From Sporolactobacillus nakayamae (lineage in GTDB: Bacteria; Bacillota; Bacilli; Bacillales; Sporolactobacillaceae), in the NCBI RefSeq assembly GCF_900113325.1, contig NZ_FOOY01000011.1, positions 68,988 through 105,890 of the forward strand: 36,903 nucleotides of DNA, given 5' to 3'. The position numbers were made by a program, and so were the translations under genes. Positions within the stretch are counted from its first letter, which is position 1, and every line of letters starts with the position of its first letter. Below are positions 15,477 through 23,134 of this stretch, piece by piece. The notes below the pieces were generated by a model. It searched no databases, was not told where the DNA came from, and was given only the letters and a program-made list of their open reading frames with translations.

Positions 15477-16292
15477 ATGATAAAGAAATTATCCGTATTA
15501 TCACTTTTATTGACACTTGTCTTGATTTTTACGGCCTGTTCATCAGGCAGCGGCAGCGGCTCTTCAGCTAAGAAAGAGACTAGCAAAAAGGTATTGCGCG
15601 TGGTTAACGATGCGACCTATCCTCCGTTTGAATCTTTGGACAAGGGCAAAATGGTCGGCTTTGATGTCGACATCATGAAGGCGCTTGGCAAAGTTTCCGG
15701 CTATAAATACAAACTGGTCAATGTTGGTTGGGATCCTGTGTTTGCCGAATTGAAATCAAAGACGGCCGATATGAGTATTTCAGCAATCTCGATTACGGCT
15801 GACCGTGCGAAAACCTATGACTTCTCAAAACCGTACTTTCTTTCAACAAATAAAATTCTTGTTTCTAAGGACAGCAGCATCAAATCGGCAGCAGATCTGA
15901 AAGGTAAAACCGTCGCTGTTCAAACCGGAACAACGGGACAAGCTGCGGTAGAGAAAATTGTCGGTAAGAATAATCCTAAGGTTAAAAAATTCAAGACGAT
16001 CAGCCTCGCGATCATGGAAATGCAGAATAAGGGTGCTGTCGCTGTCGTTGCCGACAATACCGTCATCGAACAGTATGCGCGCAACAACCCAGGCAAGAAC
16101 TTGAAAGTTGTTGAAGACAAAGACGCGTTCGAACCTGAATTCTACGGCATCATGTATCCGAAGGACAGCAAGCTGAAACCGGTCTTCGACAAAGCGATCA
16201 ACAAGTTGTACAGCGATGGCACGTATGAGAAGATCTATAAGAAATGGTTCAAGGTTGCACCGGATCTTGATACACTCAAAGCACAACAATAA
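15477..16292 (+). CDS. Polar amino-acid ABC transporter, substrate-binding lipoprotein
   Basis: 271 residues. An N-terminal lipoprotein signal ends in FTAC with the lipidated cysteine at C21, then a Gly/Ser linker. The mature part is a family 3 solute-binding protein: VVNDATYPPFES, GFDVDIMKAL, ADMSISAISITADRAKTYDFSKPY and AVQTGTTGQAAVEK are its characteristic segments, contacting the amino-acid ligand. It is the outer-surface receptor of the importer with the permease (16372) and ATPase (17028). Ligand class (arginine, glutamine or cystine) cannot be fixed; it is ArtP/GlnH-like. GGGGGA precedes the ATG. A hairpin terminator after the gene should let it be made in excess over the membrane subunits. 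Confidence 0.93.
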   Translation: MIKKLSVLSLLLTLVLIFTACSSGSGSGSSAKKETSKKVLRVVNDATYPPFESLDKGKMVGFDVDIMKALGKVSGYKYKLVNVGWDPVFAELKSKTADMSISAISITADRAKTYDFSKPYFLSTNKILVSKDSSIKSAADLKGKTVAVQTGTTGQAAVEKIVGKNNPKVKKFKTISLAIMEMQNKGAVAVVADNTVIEQYARNNPGKNLKVVEDKDAFEPEFYGIMYPKDSKLKPVFDKAINKLYSDGTYEKIYKKWFKVAPDLDTLKAQQ

Positions 16293-16319
16293 GATCAGAT
16301 AAAAATGAGTAACAGATAA

Positions 16320-16352
16320 AGGTTGCTTAACTGAGATGTTAAGCAACTTTTT
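16320..16352 (+). terminator. Intra-operon terminator after the binding-protein gene
   Basis: GTTGCTTAAC (16322-16331) and GTTAAGCAAC (16338-16347) form a perfect 10-bp stem with TTTTT after it. Since the permease and ATPase genes follow within 20 bp and lack their own clear promoter, it probably acts as a partial terminator. Confidence 0.85.
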
Positions 16353-16371
16353 AAGTTAGGGGAGGATTAGC

Positions 16372-17031
16372 TTGGGCGTTAACCCTATAGACATCATCAG
16401 AGAATACTTGCCCTTCTTAGCAAGCGGAACCCTGTTTACGATCGGCTTTTCACTTGCCGGGATTGTTTTCGGCACAATCCTTGGTCTGCTCGTTTGTTTT
16501 GGGAAAATGCTCAATAATAAAGTGTTGTCCGCGCCGTTTGTTTGCTACATTACCTTTTTCCGGGGTACACCGCTTTTCGTACAAATTTTACTTATACACT
16601 TCGGCGTTGTTCCGGCCATTTTTGGTCAATCGAACGGCATCATCTCTGGAATCGTTGCCTTGTCGCTCAATGAAGCGGCGTATATTGCCGAAGTGTTCCG
16701 CGCGGGCATTCAATCCATTGATGAGGGTCAGACCGAAGCCGCACGATCGCTTGGCATGAACAGGCTGCAGGCGATGCGTTATGTGGTGCTTCCGCAAGCG
16801 GTGCACCGTGTTTTGCCGCCAATGGGCAACGAATTTATCAGTTTGATTAAAGACAGTTCATTGCTCGCGGCAATTGCCGCACCGGAATTAACGTATTGGG
16901 CACAGGCGATGGGCGCTCAGTACGCAATTACATGGACACCGTACTTAGCCATTTCTTTCATCTACTTGATTTTAACCTTGACCATGAGCTTCCTAGTAAA
17001 TCGCCTGGAAAGAAGGATGGCGACAAAATGA
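16372..17031 (+). CDS. Polar amino-acid ABC transporter, permease
   Basis: 219 residues, HisM/ArtQ-type permease with about five membrane segments. The cytoplasmic EAA loop is [22 protein letters not shown]'s core, followed by [15 protein letters not shown], the docking surface for the ATPase. Start is TTG at 16372, set by GGGGAGG about 7 nt upstream. Its TGA overlaps the ATG of the ATPase gene (ATGA), indicating translational coupling. Confidence 0.93.
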   Translation: MGVNPIDIIREYLPFLASGTLFTIGFSLAGIVFGTILGLLVCFGKMLNNKVLSAPFVCYITFFRGTPLFVQILLIHFGVVPAIFGQSNGIISGIVALSLNEAAYIAEVFRAGIQSIDEGQTEAARSLGMNRLQAMRYVVLPQAVHRVLPPMGNEFISLIKDSSLLAAIAAPELTYWAQAMGAQYAITWTPYLAISFIYLILTLTMSFLVNRLERRMATK

Positions 17032-17753
17032 TGATTAAAGTAGAAAATCTCAAAAAATCGTTTGGCGAAAATGAAGTTCTGAAAAAGATAAACCTTGAGG
17101 TGGAGAAGCAGGAAGTAGTGGTCGTGATCGGACCATCCGGTTCGGGAAAATCGACACTGCTCCGTTGCATTAACTTGCTCGAGACGATTACATCGGGCCA
17201 TGTATTTATTGAAGGCACCGACATTGCGGATAAGACGGCGAACATTAATAAAATTCGTCAGGATGTCGGCATGGTGTTCCAGCAATTTAATCTATTTCCG
17301 CATATGACCGTGCTCGACAACATCATGCTCGCGCCGACCAAAGTTAAGAAAGTCCCTAAAGAGCAAGCAAAAGCGAAAGCGATGGAGCTGCTCGGCAAGG
17401 TCGGTCTCGCGGAAAAAGCGGACGCCTATCCGGATTCACTATCCGGCGGCCAGAAACAGCGCATCGCGATCGCCCGTGCGCTGGCAATGGAGCCGAAGAT
17501 GATGCTGTTTGACGAACCGACCTCAGCGCTTGATCCGGAAATGGTTGGCGAAGTGCTCGATGTGATGAAGCAGCTCGCCAAGGACGGGATGACGATGGTC
17601 GTCGTCACCCATGAAATGGGATTCGCCCGCGAAGTCGGCGACCGTGTCATTTTCATGGATGGCGGCTATATAGTAGAAGAAAATGAACCAAACCAATTGT
17701 TCGCGCATCCAAATGAAGAGCGAACCAAAGCTTTTTTAAGCAAAGTGTTATAA
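17028..17753 (+). CDS. Polar amino-acid ABC transporter, ATP-binding protein
   Basis: 241 residues from the ATG overlapping the permease stop by 4 nt. Walker A is GPSGSGKST (35-43), with the Q-loop in [13 protein letters not shown], the signature [15 protein letters not shown], Walker [15 protein letters not shown] and the switch VVTHEMGFA. It energises the importer formed with the preceding two proteins and is GlnQ/ArtR-like. A longer upstream reading exists but would overlap most of the permease end and lacks a ribosome binding site. A strong terminator follows immediately. Confidence 0.95.
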   Translation: MMIKVENLKKSFGENEVLKKINLEVEKQEVVVVIGPSGSGKSTLLRCINLLETITSGHVFIEGTDIADKTANINKIRQDVGMVFQQFNLFPHMTVLDNIMLAPTKVKKVPKEQAKAKAMELLGKVGLAEKADAYPDSLSGGQKQRIAIARALAMEPKMMLFDEPTSALDPEMVGEVLDVMKQLAKDGMTMVVVTHEMGFAREVGDRVIFMDGGYIVEENEPNQLFAHPNEERTKAFLSKVL

Positions 17754-17764
17754 ACATGAAAAAC

Positions 17765-17805
17765 GCGGGGGACGGACGCATTGCGCTCAGTCCCCCGCCT
17801 TTTTT
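17765..17805 (+). terminator. Intrinsic terminator of the ABC transporter operon
   Basis: GCGGGGGAC (17765-17773) pairs perfectly with GTCCCCCGC (17790-17798), followed by CTTTTTT. Confidence 0.92.
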
Positions 17806-17852
17806 GTTCGCAGATCAGATTCAGATGCGCGATCTAGGAAAATCACAACTTT

Positions 17853-18581
17853 TTAGTCGATCCGATTGTGTTGAACGGTCAGCAGGCGCAGCCGATAACA
17901 ATTTTTTGTTGCCTCGCCGAGTCGGTCAAGCAGATTATAATTCACCACTGCTCCAACCGGTGCGCCGATACCGGGCATCAGCTGCAGCGTTTTGGCAAAA
18001 TCCAGATAATCTCTGTATTCCTGCTGGAATTCCTGCCAATCCATTTCCAGAAATTCCTGTTTGTGTACGTCCCAATTTTCAATGATCGTAAGCGTTTCAT
18101 TCCGCACCTCATCACTCGAAAAGGCGAGCTTAAACACCTGCAGAATGAAAATTCGTTCTTCATAATTTTTCGTATCAAAGCCGTAAACCGATGCCGCGTC
18201 AAAAAGAAATTTCATCTTGATGGACAGCAGAAGCGGAAAATCGGCGAGACCGAGCAGAATGCCGCCCGCGCCTGTTCCCGCACCTTCTATGACAGCCGTT
18301 TTCCGATAATTAGACAACTTTTCAGTAACCAACCGATCTTTTTCCTCAAGTGTCAATCCGGCAGCCTGATTCTTTTTCGTCATCCATTGCGAACCGGTCA
18401 GCGTTGATTGCACCATTCCTTTTATCGCCGCAGTAATCGCAGTTTGCACTTTTTCAGGTATATACCCATTCATTTTTGCCTGAATTTTTTTAGACATCCG
18501 ATTCAATACACTTGAAGGTTTGAGCAACTTTCGTTTCCACGCTAGGATTTCATCATAAGCTTTCAACTCATACTCGTTCAT
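17853..18581 (-). CDS. EcsC family protein
   Basis: 242 residues matching the EcsC family: an N-terminal helical part (YELKAYDEILAWKRKLLKP), then a Gly/Ala-rich hydrophobic core AVIEGAGTGAGGILLGLADF that may enter the membrane, LLSIKMKFLFDAASVYGF, and a final PGIGAPVGAVVNY segment. EcsC was named from the ecsABC transporter locus of B. subtilis, but its role is unknown, and here no ecsAB genes are adjacent. GGGAGGG precedes the ATG. It is last in a minus-strand operon after the DUF4064 gene (20-nt gap). Confidence 0.88.
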   Translation of the reverse strand: MNEYELKAYDEILAWKRKLLKPSSVLNRMSKKIQAKMNGYIPEKVQTAITAAIKGMVQSTLTGSQWMTKKNQAAGLTLEEKDRLVTEKLSNYRKTAVIEGAGTGAGGILLGLADFPLLLSIKMKFLFDAASVYGFDTKNYEERIFILQVFKLAFSSDEVRNETLTIIENWDVHKQEFLEMDWQEFQQEYRDYLDFAKTLQLMPGIGAPVGAVVNYNLLDRLGEATKNCYRLRLLTVQHNRID

Positions 18582-18601
18582 CGGATCCCTCCCTTTTACA
18601 T

Positions 18602-19036
18602 CTACGCGCGGTGCGACCCGTGCGTTTCACCTGCGATCGGCTTTTTGCGCCAAGCGATAATGCCGGAAATGACGAGCAGAAGTGCTGCAAAGATTCCCGG
18701 ATTCGGCCCGGCGAAAATTAAATTTCCTGTGATCAGCACACCTGCGGCAACCAGTAGAATGGCTGGTACAGTTGCCCGCTTCTTTTTGCTTAACAGGCAA
18801 ATCGCAACCAGCGCGAGCGCGAACGCCAAACCGCTGAAGGTGAGAAAGGATGTGCCGACACGCTGCATCTCGGCAACTTGCTCGTTCACATGCTTCGCGG
18901 AATCTGATTCCAACATGATTTTTTTTAATTCACTGCTTTGCGAAGCCACCAGTGAAAAGATACCGGCGCAAGTCTGCAGCCCTGCAATGACTAATCCTAT
19001 GATACCCAAAATTCGTTCAGCCGTTCGTTTGTACAT
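18602..19036 (-). CDS. DUF4064-like membrane protein
   Basis: 144 residues with about four hydrophobic segments (8-30, 64-82, 88-107, 109-127). The segment after the first helix is soluble and acidic/basic mixed (SSELKKIMLESDSAKHVNEQ). The pattern RTAERILGIIGLV at the start is typical of DUF4064 proteins. AGGAGG precedes the ATG by 8 nt. It sits 13 nt downstream of the second DUF1129 gene and 20 nt before ecsC, so it belongs to the padR operon. Function unknown. Confidence 0.8.
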   Translation of the reverse strand: MYKRTAERILGIIGLVIAGLQTCAGIFSLVASQSSELKKIMLESDSAKHVNEQVAEMQRVGTSFLTFSGLAFALALVAICLLSKKKRATVPAILLVAAGVLITGNLIFAGPNPGIFAALLLVISGIIAWRKKPIAGETHGSHRA

Positions 19037-19049
19037 AATTTTTTCCTCC

Positions 19050-19730
19050 TTAAAAAATGGTGAACTTTTTCTTCGCCCAAAAGCTGATCAGCCACAGGAT
19101 AGCACCACTCGCAAGCGACGGCAGCCAGCCGAATGGAAAGGATGGGCCGAAGTTGGGGAGAAAATGCATCAGTGCAAACCCGATTCCTGATCCCAGCGCG
19201 CCGACAATCCCTCCGATAATCATTGTTTTTAAAAGTGTACTTTTTTTATTAAAAAGTGATCGTTCAATTAAATGAAGGATAAACCAGATTATAAAAAAGG
19301 CAAAAGTAAGCCAGTAAAGCGTTTCAATCAACACTGTGCCCAAGTAAACATTGGTTTCTAGTGCGGTAAAAAATCCAGCGATGAGAAAGAAAATTCCACG
19401 GCCTAACAGATACCAGGTAATGAATGTTCCGGCTAACATGCTGAAAAATGGCAGCCTTGTTCTGAAAGTCTCCTTTGGCAATTCACTGATCAGCTCATCC
19501 GCGTAGCCCTTGGGATCATTGCCGAAAATGTGGGCTGCGGTTTTTCCATCCTTCTGACCTTCGATCAAATGATCCAGAAGCTCCATCAAGATCTCTTCAC
19601 TTTCCTGTTCAGATGCTTTTGATTTAAGCCGGATATAGACGAGCATGTCATCATAATAGTTTTCATTTTCCTTGGTCAGCAGCTTGCGCTTCTCATTATT
19701 ATTCGAGACTAATTGCTTCAAGCTAATCAA
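19050..19730 (-). CDS. DUF1129/HAAS-type membrane protein, copy 2
   Basis: 226 residues. The N-terminal soluble part (to about residue 90) has the bundle EEILMELLDHLIEGQKDGKTA seen in HAAS/DUF1129 proteins; about five membrane helices follow. It starts with TTG behind AGGGGG. It is a tandem paralogue of the 19743-20423 gene with identical length. The first 90 and last 35 residues are nearly the same, while the membrane part between has diverged strongly. HAAS-domain proteins are typically encoded next to PadR regulators and are thought to sense or transmit membrane signals; the precise role is unknown. Confidence 0.82.
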   Translation of the reverse strand: MISLKQLVSNNNEKRKLLTKENENYYDDMLVYIRLKSKASEQESEEILMELLDHLIEGQKDGKTAAHIFGNDPKGYADELISELPKETFRTRLPFFSMLAGTFITWYLLGRGIFFLIAGFFTALETNVYLGTVLIETLYWLTFAFFIIWFILHLIERSLFNKKSTLLKTMIIGGIVGALGSGIGFALMHFLPNFGPSFPFGWLPSLASGAILWLISFWAKKKFTIF

Positions 19731-19742
19731 TGTTGAGCCCCC

Positions 19743-20423
19743 TTAAAAAATAGTGAATTTCTTCTTTGCCCAGAAACAGCCAATCCATAAGAGCGCCCCG
19801 CTTGCCAGCGATGGTAGCCAACCGAATGAGAAGGACGGGCCGAAGTTGGGGATCAGAAACAGCAGCGCGATGCCCAGTCCGAAACTGATGACTCCGGCTA
19901 GCCCGGCTTTCAGCGCATCTTTCCAATTGCTCGACTGTTGTTTAAAAAGAGATTTTTCGACAATATGAAAGATGAACCAAATGAGCGCAGCAATGGCGAC
20001 CAGCGAGTAAAGCGTAACAAGTGTGGATTTGAGAATAAAAACCGACGTGTCCACCGGCTTGAAGAAACCGCCGATCAGCAAAGCAATTCCACGAACGCTT
20101 AAAAAAATTGAGATGAGGTAGACGATCAAGTAACTGAAAAAAGGCAAACGCGTTTTCAAAGTTTCCTTGGGCAGCTCGCCAAGCAGCTCATCTGCGTAGC
20201 CCTTAGGATCATTACCGAAAATGTCGGCTGCGGTTTTTCCGTCTTGCTGTCCTTCAATTAAATGATCGAGCAGCTCCATTAGAATTTCTTCGCTCTGCTG
20301 CTCAGATGCTTTCCAATTCAACCGGATATAGACCAGCATGTTATCATAATAGTCCTCGTTTTCCTTGGTCAGCAGCTTTCGCTTTTCATTATTTTCCAAG
20401 ATTAATTGCTTTGAACTAATCAT
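19743..20423 (-). CDS. DUF1129/HAAS-type membrane protein, copy 1
   Basis: 226 residues, same architecture as its downstream tandem paralogue: soluble N-terminal helical domain with EEILMELLDHLIEGQQDGKTA, then membrane helices, ending in WLPSLASGALLW and a basic AKKKFTIF tail. GAGGAGG precedes the ATG. The start overlaps the end of padR by 8 nt, so the two are translationally coupled, and only 12 nt separate it from copy 2. It is probably controlled by the PadR protein. Confidence 0.84.
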   Translation of the reverse strand: MISSKQLILENNEKRKLLTKENEDYYDNMLVYIRLNWKASEQQSEEILMELLDHLIEGQQDGKTAADIFGNDPKGYADELLGELPKETLKTRLPFFSYLIVYLISIFLSVRGIALLIGGFFKPVDTSVFILKSTLVTLYSLVAIAALIWFIFHIVEKSLFKQQSSNWKDALKAGLAGVISFGLGIALLFLIPNFGPSFSFGWLPSLASGALLWIGCFWAKKKFTIF

Positions 20424-20751
20424 CTGTGCGCCTCCTCTGCATTAATTCCGAGACTGGGCCAGCGATGTGCGCCCATTCCAGCGCCAATTCATTCAGCGCC
20501 GAGCGTCCATCGTCGGTCAGCGAGTAATATTTACGGTTCGGTCCCGATTCTGACGGACGCATCTCACCGCGAATATAACCATTTTTCTGCAACCGCAGCA
20601 GCACCGGGTAAATCGTTCCCTCGCTGACATCATTCAAGCCAGCGTCCTGCAGCTTTTTCGATAACTCATAACCATAGATTGTCTCCTTCTCAATGATCGA
20701 CAACACACAACCATCAAGCACACCTTTCAAAAGCTGGCTCCGAACAGACAT
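20416..20751 (-). CDS. PadR-family transcriptional regulator
   Basis: 111 residues. The winged helix is TIYGYELSKKLQDAGL, VSEGTIYPVLLRLQKNGYI and then the wing ESGPNRKYYSLTDDG, diagnostic for short (subfamily-2) PadR proteins. It heads the minus-strand operon with the two DUF1129 genes, DUF4064 and ecsC. AAAGGGG precedes the ATG. Two palindromes upstream (20773-20793, 20804-20836) are candidate binding sites; autorepression is usual in the family. Confidence 0.92.
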   Translation of the reverse strand: MSVRSQLLKGVLDGCVLSIIEKETIYGYELSKKLQDAGLNDVSEGTIYPVLLRLQKNGYIRGEMRPSESGPNRKYYSLTDDGRSALNELALEWAHIAGPVSELMQRRRTDD

Positions 20752-20772
20752 AGCGGCCCCTTTCTTAATATG

Positions 20773-20793
20773 GTATATTGTAAAGCAAGATAC
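20773..20793. promoter_or_regulatory. Candidate PadR operator overlapping padR promoter
   Basis: GTATATTG (20773-20780) and CAAGATAC (20786-20793) are inverted with one mismatch per arm. On the minus strand the segment contains TACAAT, a likely -10 of padR, so a protein bound here would block transcription. Confidence 0.45.
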
Positions 20794-20803
20794 TGAGGTG
20801 AAA

Positions 20804-20836
20804 AATCAGCTAACTTGCAATGCAAATTAGCTGATT
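20804..20836. promoter_or_regulatory. 33-bp palindrome upstream of padR
   Basis: Outer arms AATCAGCTAA (20804-20813) and TTAGCTGATT (20827-20836) and inner arms TTGCA/TGCAA (20815-20825) make an almost complete 33-bp palindrome. A-rich and T/A-rich flanks would also allow it to act as a terminator. It could equally be a large operator. No evidence distinguishes these. Confidence 0.45.
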
Positions 20837-20889
20837 AAATATTACCTAAGTAGAGGAAGAAAGTCAATAGATGGACCACCATGGGGAAT

Positions 20890-21295
20890 CCGGGAAAAAT
20901 CCGGGAACAATCAGGTGAAAAATGCGACCAATCCAGGAAATGAGCACGAGCACTATTACAATCGGGGCCAAGGCTCAATTAATCAGGGGAAAAATCAATT
21001 TAATCCGGGAAAAATCCAGAACAATCAGGTGAAAAATGCGACCAATCCAGGAAATGAGCACGAGCACTATTACAATCGGGGCCAAGGCTCAATTAATCAG
21101 GGGAAAAATCAATTTAATCCGGGAAAAATCCAGAACAATCAGGTGAAAAATGCGACCAATCCAGGAAATGAGCACGAGCACTATTACAATCGGGGCCAAG
21201 GCTCAATTAATCAGGGGAAAAATCAATTTAATCCGGGAAAAATCCGGAACAATCAGGTGAAAAGTGCGACCAATCCGAGAAACGATCACAAGCTT
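20890..21295 (+). repeat. Tandem array, 114-bp units built from 21- and 30-nt modules
   Basis: Three essentially identical 114-bp copies run at 20911-21024, 21025-21138 and 21139-21252, with partial, slightly diverged ends either side. Each copy is four 21-nt modules ending in AATC (cores such as GGGAAAAATC) and one 30-nt module. One frame stays open through it (a 131-codon reading from a GTG at 20915), because 114 is a multiple of three, but no ribosome binding site precedes it and the copies are identical at every codon position. I treat it as a non-coding repeat. Confidence 0.9.
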
Positions 21296-21312
21296 GAAAA
21301 GAATAATTAATA

Positions 21313-21342
21313 AAAGGAAACAGCCTTCCTCGGAAGGCTGTT
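21313..21342 (-). terminator. Intrinsic terminator of the first NERD gene
   Basis: AACAGCCTTCC (21319-21329) and GGAAGGCTGTT (21332-21342) form a perfect 11-bp inverted repeat. On the minus strand it lies just after the stop codon and is followed by TTTCCTTTTATT. Confidence 0.82.
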
Positions 21343-21344
21343 AA

Positions 21345-22316
21345 TTAAAGCAATTCAGGATTACGATAGCTTGAACTTCTGCAATTTCCAATACGTGTAA
21401 GATTTTCTTTCTTTAATAGATCGTTTGCAAGATCAGGTGAACTCAAATGCGCCCAATGTCGGAATTCGCGATTGGTAATGGTGTTTGAAACGAGCAAAAA
21501 GTAGTCATCAAGCAGGGCAAGGTGTGCATCTTTGGAGCGATGGCCGCAAGTTGAGCAATGCCATGCGCTGTGAATACGGTTCATGGGAATTCTACGGCAG
21601 CTTGGGCATTGAACACCGGTGATCAGGTCTTGGGCAGTGAGATGATAGAGTTCAAGTACATTTTGAATGAGAGGCGTATGGGCTCGGAGGAGCTGATCAT
21701 TGAATCGGTCGCGTTCTAGGTCGGTTAGACGTATTTTGACTGGAGCACGTGTGAATGTTTGAATGCGGTCGGGAACTTGGTGCATGTGGCACACTTTACT
21801 GGGGATGATGCTGTTGCCAGGCTCCGTTTTGAGTATGGTTTCGGGGTTGCTGAATGTGACGAAGTCTTCAATCGGAGTTTGCAGGAAGCGATGGGTGGCA
21901 CGCCAACGGCTTAGACAATCGTTTTGCCTTTTTACTTGTACGATCGGATCACGAAATCCGTCCACCTTGCCATTGAATGTTCGGATCATTTGTTTGAACA
22001 CGGGATCGAAGTAAATGCTCCCCTTCAGTGCCTTAATTTCAATTATTAATAGGAAGGAACGGGTCAGAATGAGCGTGTCCATTTGGAAAAAGGAATGGTT
22101 CGTCGGCAGGCGCAGGCCGTGATAAATAAAGAAATCATTATCATCCGCCAGATCCGCAAGATAAAAATTGATGGCGACTTCACCATTATATCCGTGCGAG
22201 CGATTTTTCTCATCCTGGCAAATCAGCGCAAATTGCGGATGACTAGGCGGGAGGCGGCGTTTCAACGCGCGAAGTTGACGGAGGATATAGGGCATCGTTC
22301 TCTGCATTTTGATCAA
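21345..22316 (-). CDS. NERD-domain protein with C-terminal zinc ribbon (copy 1)
   Basis: 323 residues from TTG at 22316, chosen because AGGAG is 8 nt upstream and its paralogue at 35791 also begins with TTG. A longer frame to 22469 lacks a site. The NERD (nuclease-related) domain shows the restriction-like active-site pattern: GE in NGEVAINFYL, D in FQMDTLIL and ExK in LIIEIKALKG. A C-terminal CPSC...CSTC module is a four-cysteine zinc ribbon. NERD proteins are presumed DNA-processing or nuclease-like but are poorly characterised. Its 3' end lies next to a repeat array; the same is true of copy 2. Confidence 0.85.
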   Translation of the reverse strand: MIKMQRTMPYILRQLRALKRRLPPSHPQFALICQDEKNRSHGYNGEVAINFYLADLADDNDFFIYHGLRLPTNHSFFQMDTLILTRSFLLIIEIKALKGSIYFDPVFKQMIRTFNGKVDGFRDPIVQVKRQNDCLSRWRATHRFLQTPIEDFVTFSNPETILKTEPGNSIIPSKVCHMHQVPDRIQTFTRAPVKIRLTDLERDRFNDQLLRAHTPLIQNVLELYHLTAQDLITGVQCPSCRRIPMNRIHSAWHCSTCGHRSKDAHLALLDDYFLLVSNTITNREFRHWAHLSSPDLANDLLKKENLTRIGNCRSSSYRNPELL

Positions 22317-22527
22317 TGAATCATCTCCTAGCTTCCACAAATTTCTTAAAACTAGGATAACAAATTTCCTGGAAAAAGACGAAATGACAAAACAGCAAAA
22401 AGTCAGCTGAAACAAAGCTAGGCGGGGACAATTCCATAAGGATTGCTGCCATATAAAACGCTTACACAAACAAAATCTATAAAAATAATTTAGGCTTGAT
22501 CACGCCCAGCCCAATACAATCGCCCGA

Positions 22528-22536
22528 CATATAGTA
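22528..22536 (+). promoter_or_regulatory. CATATAGTA box, sporulation-sigma-like -10
   Basis: CATATAGTA matches the CATANNNTA -10 of mother-cell sigma-K promoters and nearly the sigma-E form, 37 nt before the first Tyr/Pro-rich gene. The paralogue has CATACAGTA in the same position. No convincing -35 was found. Confidence 0.35.
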
Positions 22537-22564
22537 ATACATAATGAGAGGAGTAGGTGACTGT

Positions 22565-23005
22565 ATGACGAACGAATTCGATGATGGTTATTTTTACAAC
22601 CCCTATGACTATAATTATGGAAATCAATTTAATGAAAATGCGTATGATCCTTATCGTGAACAGATGCCGACGCTGCTGCCAACGGCGACAATTGAAAATG
22701 AAATTAAGCTAGGAAGAACCGGTCACTATTACCGTACCAGGCTGGCAAGCTTCGGTGAACTCGTGACGATCCAGCTTCTTGGTATAAACCCAACAACTGG
22801 CATGGTCAGTATGAATGTCTACATGCCGCAAACCGGGCAATGGATGTTTCATCAAGAACATAAATCGGATATGTTCGGGCTGACTTATCTTGGTCCGACC
22901 CCTCCGCCACTCGGCGGCCAAGGCGGGACCCAAGGCGGCGGACAAGGTACCGGCACACCACGTCCGCCATGGTGTCAGCAATATCCTTGGCTTCCCGGCT
23001 GCTGA
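22565..23005 (+). CDS. Tyr/Pro/Gly-rich protein of unknown function, copy 1 (possible spore-coat protein)
   Basis: 146 residues from the ATG behind GGAGTAGGTGA. An N-terminal segment is rich in Tyr, Asn and Asp (YFYNPYDYNYGNQFNENAY). A conserved globular centre follows (GRTGHYYRTRLASFGELVTI and GMVSMNVYMPQTGQWMFHQE), then a Gly/Pro-rich tail ending WCQQYPWLPGC. There is no signal peptide or membrane segment. The centre is clearly shared with the next gene (RGHFYQTRLASY, TGMVSMNVYLPQ, HQEH, GLTYLGP). I do not recognise the family. Composition, the C-terminal cysteines and sigma-K/E-like -10 boxes suggest a spore surface protein; this is an inference. Confidence 0.7.
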   Translation: MTNEFDDGYFYNPYDYNYGNQFNENAYDPYREQMPTLLPTATIENEIKLGRTGHYYRTRLASFGELVTIQLLGINPTTGMVSMNVYMPQTGQWMFHQEHKSDMFGLTYLGPTPPPLGGQGGTQGGGQGTGTPRPPWCQQYPWLPGC

Positions 23006-23007
23006 TG

Positions 23008-23046
23008 AAAAAAGATGGCGCCCGCATCATGCGGAGCCATCTTTTT
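23008..23046 (+). terminator. Intrinsic terminator after Tyr/Pro-rich copy 1
   Basis: AAAAAGATGGC (to 23019) pairs with GCCATCTTTTT (23036-23046), with an inner CCGCA/TGCGG stem. Confidence 0.88.
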
Positions 23047-23095
23047 CTTCAGAGCTCCAAAATGGGCCACAGCCCAGTCCGATGAAGATGCCTAG

Positions 23096-23104
23096 CATAC
23101 AGTA
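23096..23104 (+). promoter_or_regulatory. CATACAGTA box, sporulation-sigma-like -10
   Basis: CATACAGTA fits both the sigma-E (CATACANT) and sigma-K (CATANNNTA) -10 patterns, 31 nt before the second Tyr/Pro-rich gene. The -35 region is not convincing. Confidence 0.35.
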
Positions 23105-23134
23105 TTATAAACAAGATAGGCAGGTGTTTAGAAA

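Noticed and set aside
16896-17027. N-terminal extension of the ABC ATPase
   Set aside because: It would overlap the permease gene by 136 bp and lacks a ribosome binding site; the ATGA-coupled start at 17028 fits the family.
20915-21310. 131-codon open frame through the 114-bp repeats
   Set aside because: No ribosome binding site; copies identical at all codon positions; the frame is a by-product of a period divisible by three.
22451-22466. cre-like TGTAAGCGTTTTAT upstream of the NERD copy 1 gene
   Set aside because: Lacks the conserved C near the end of the consensus and no carbon-metabolism gene is adjacent.
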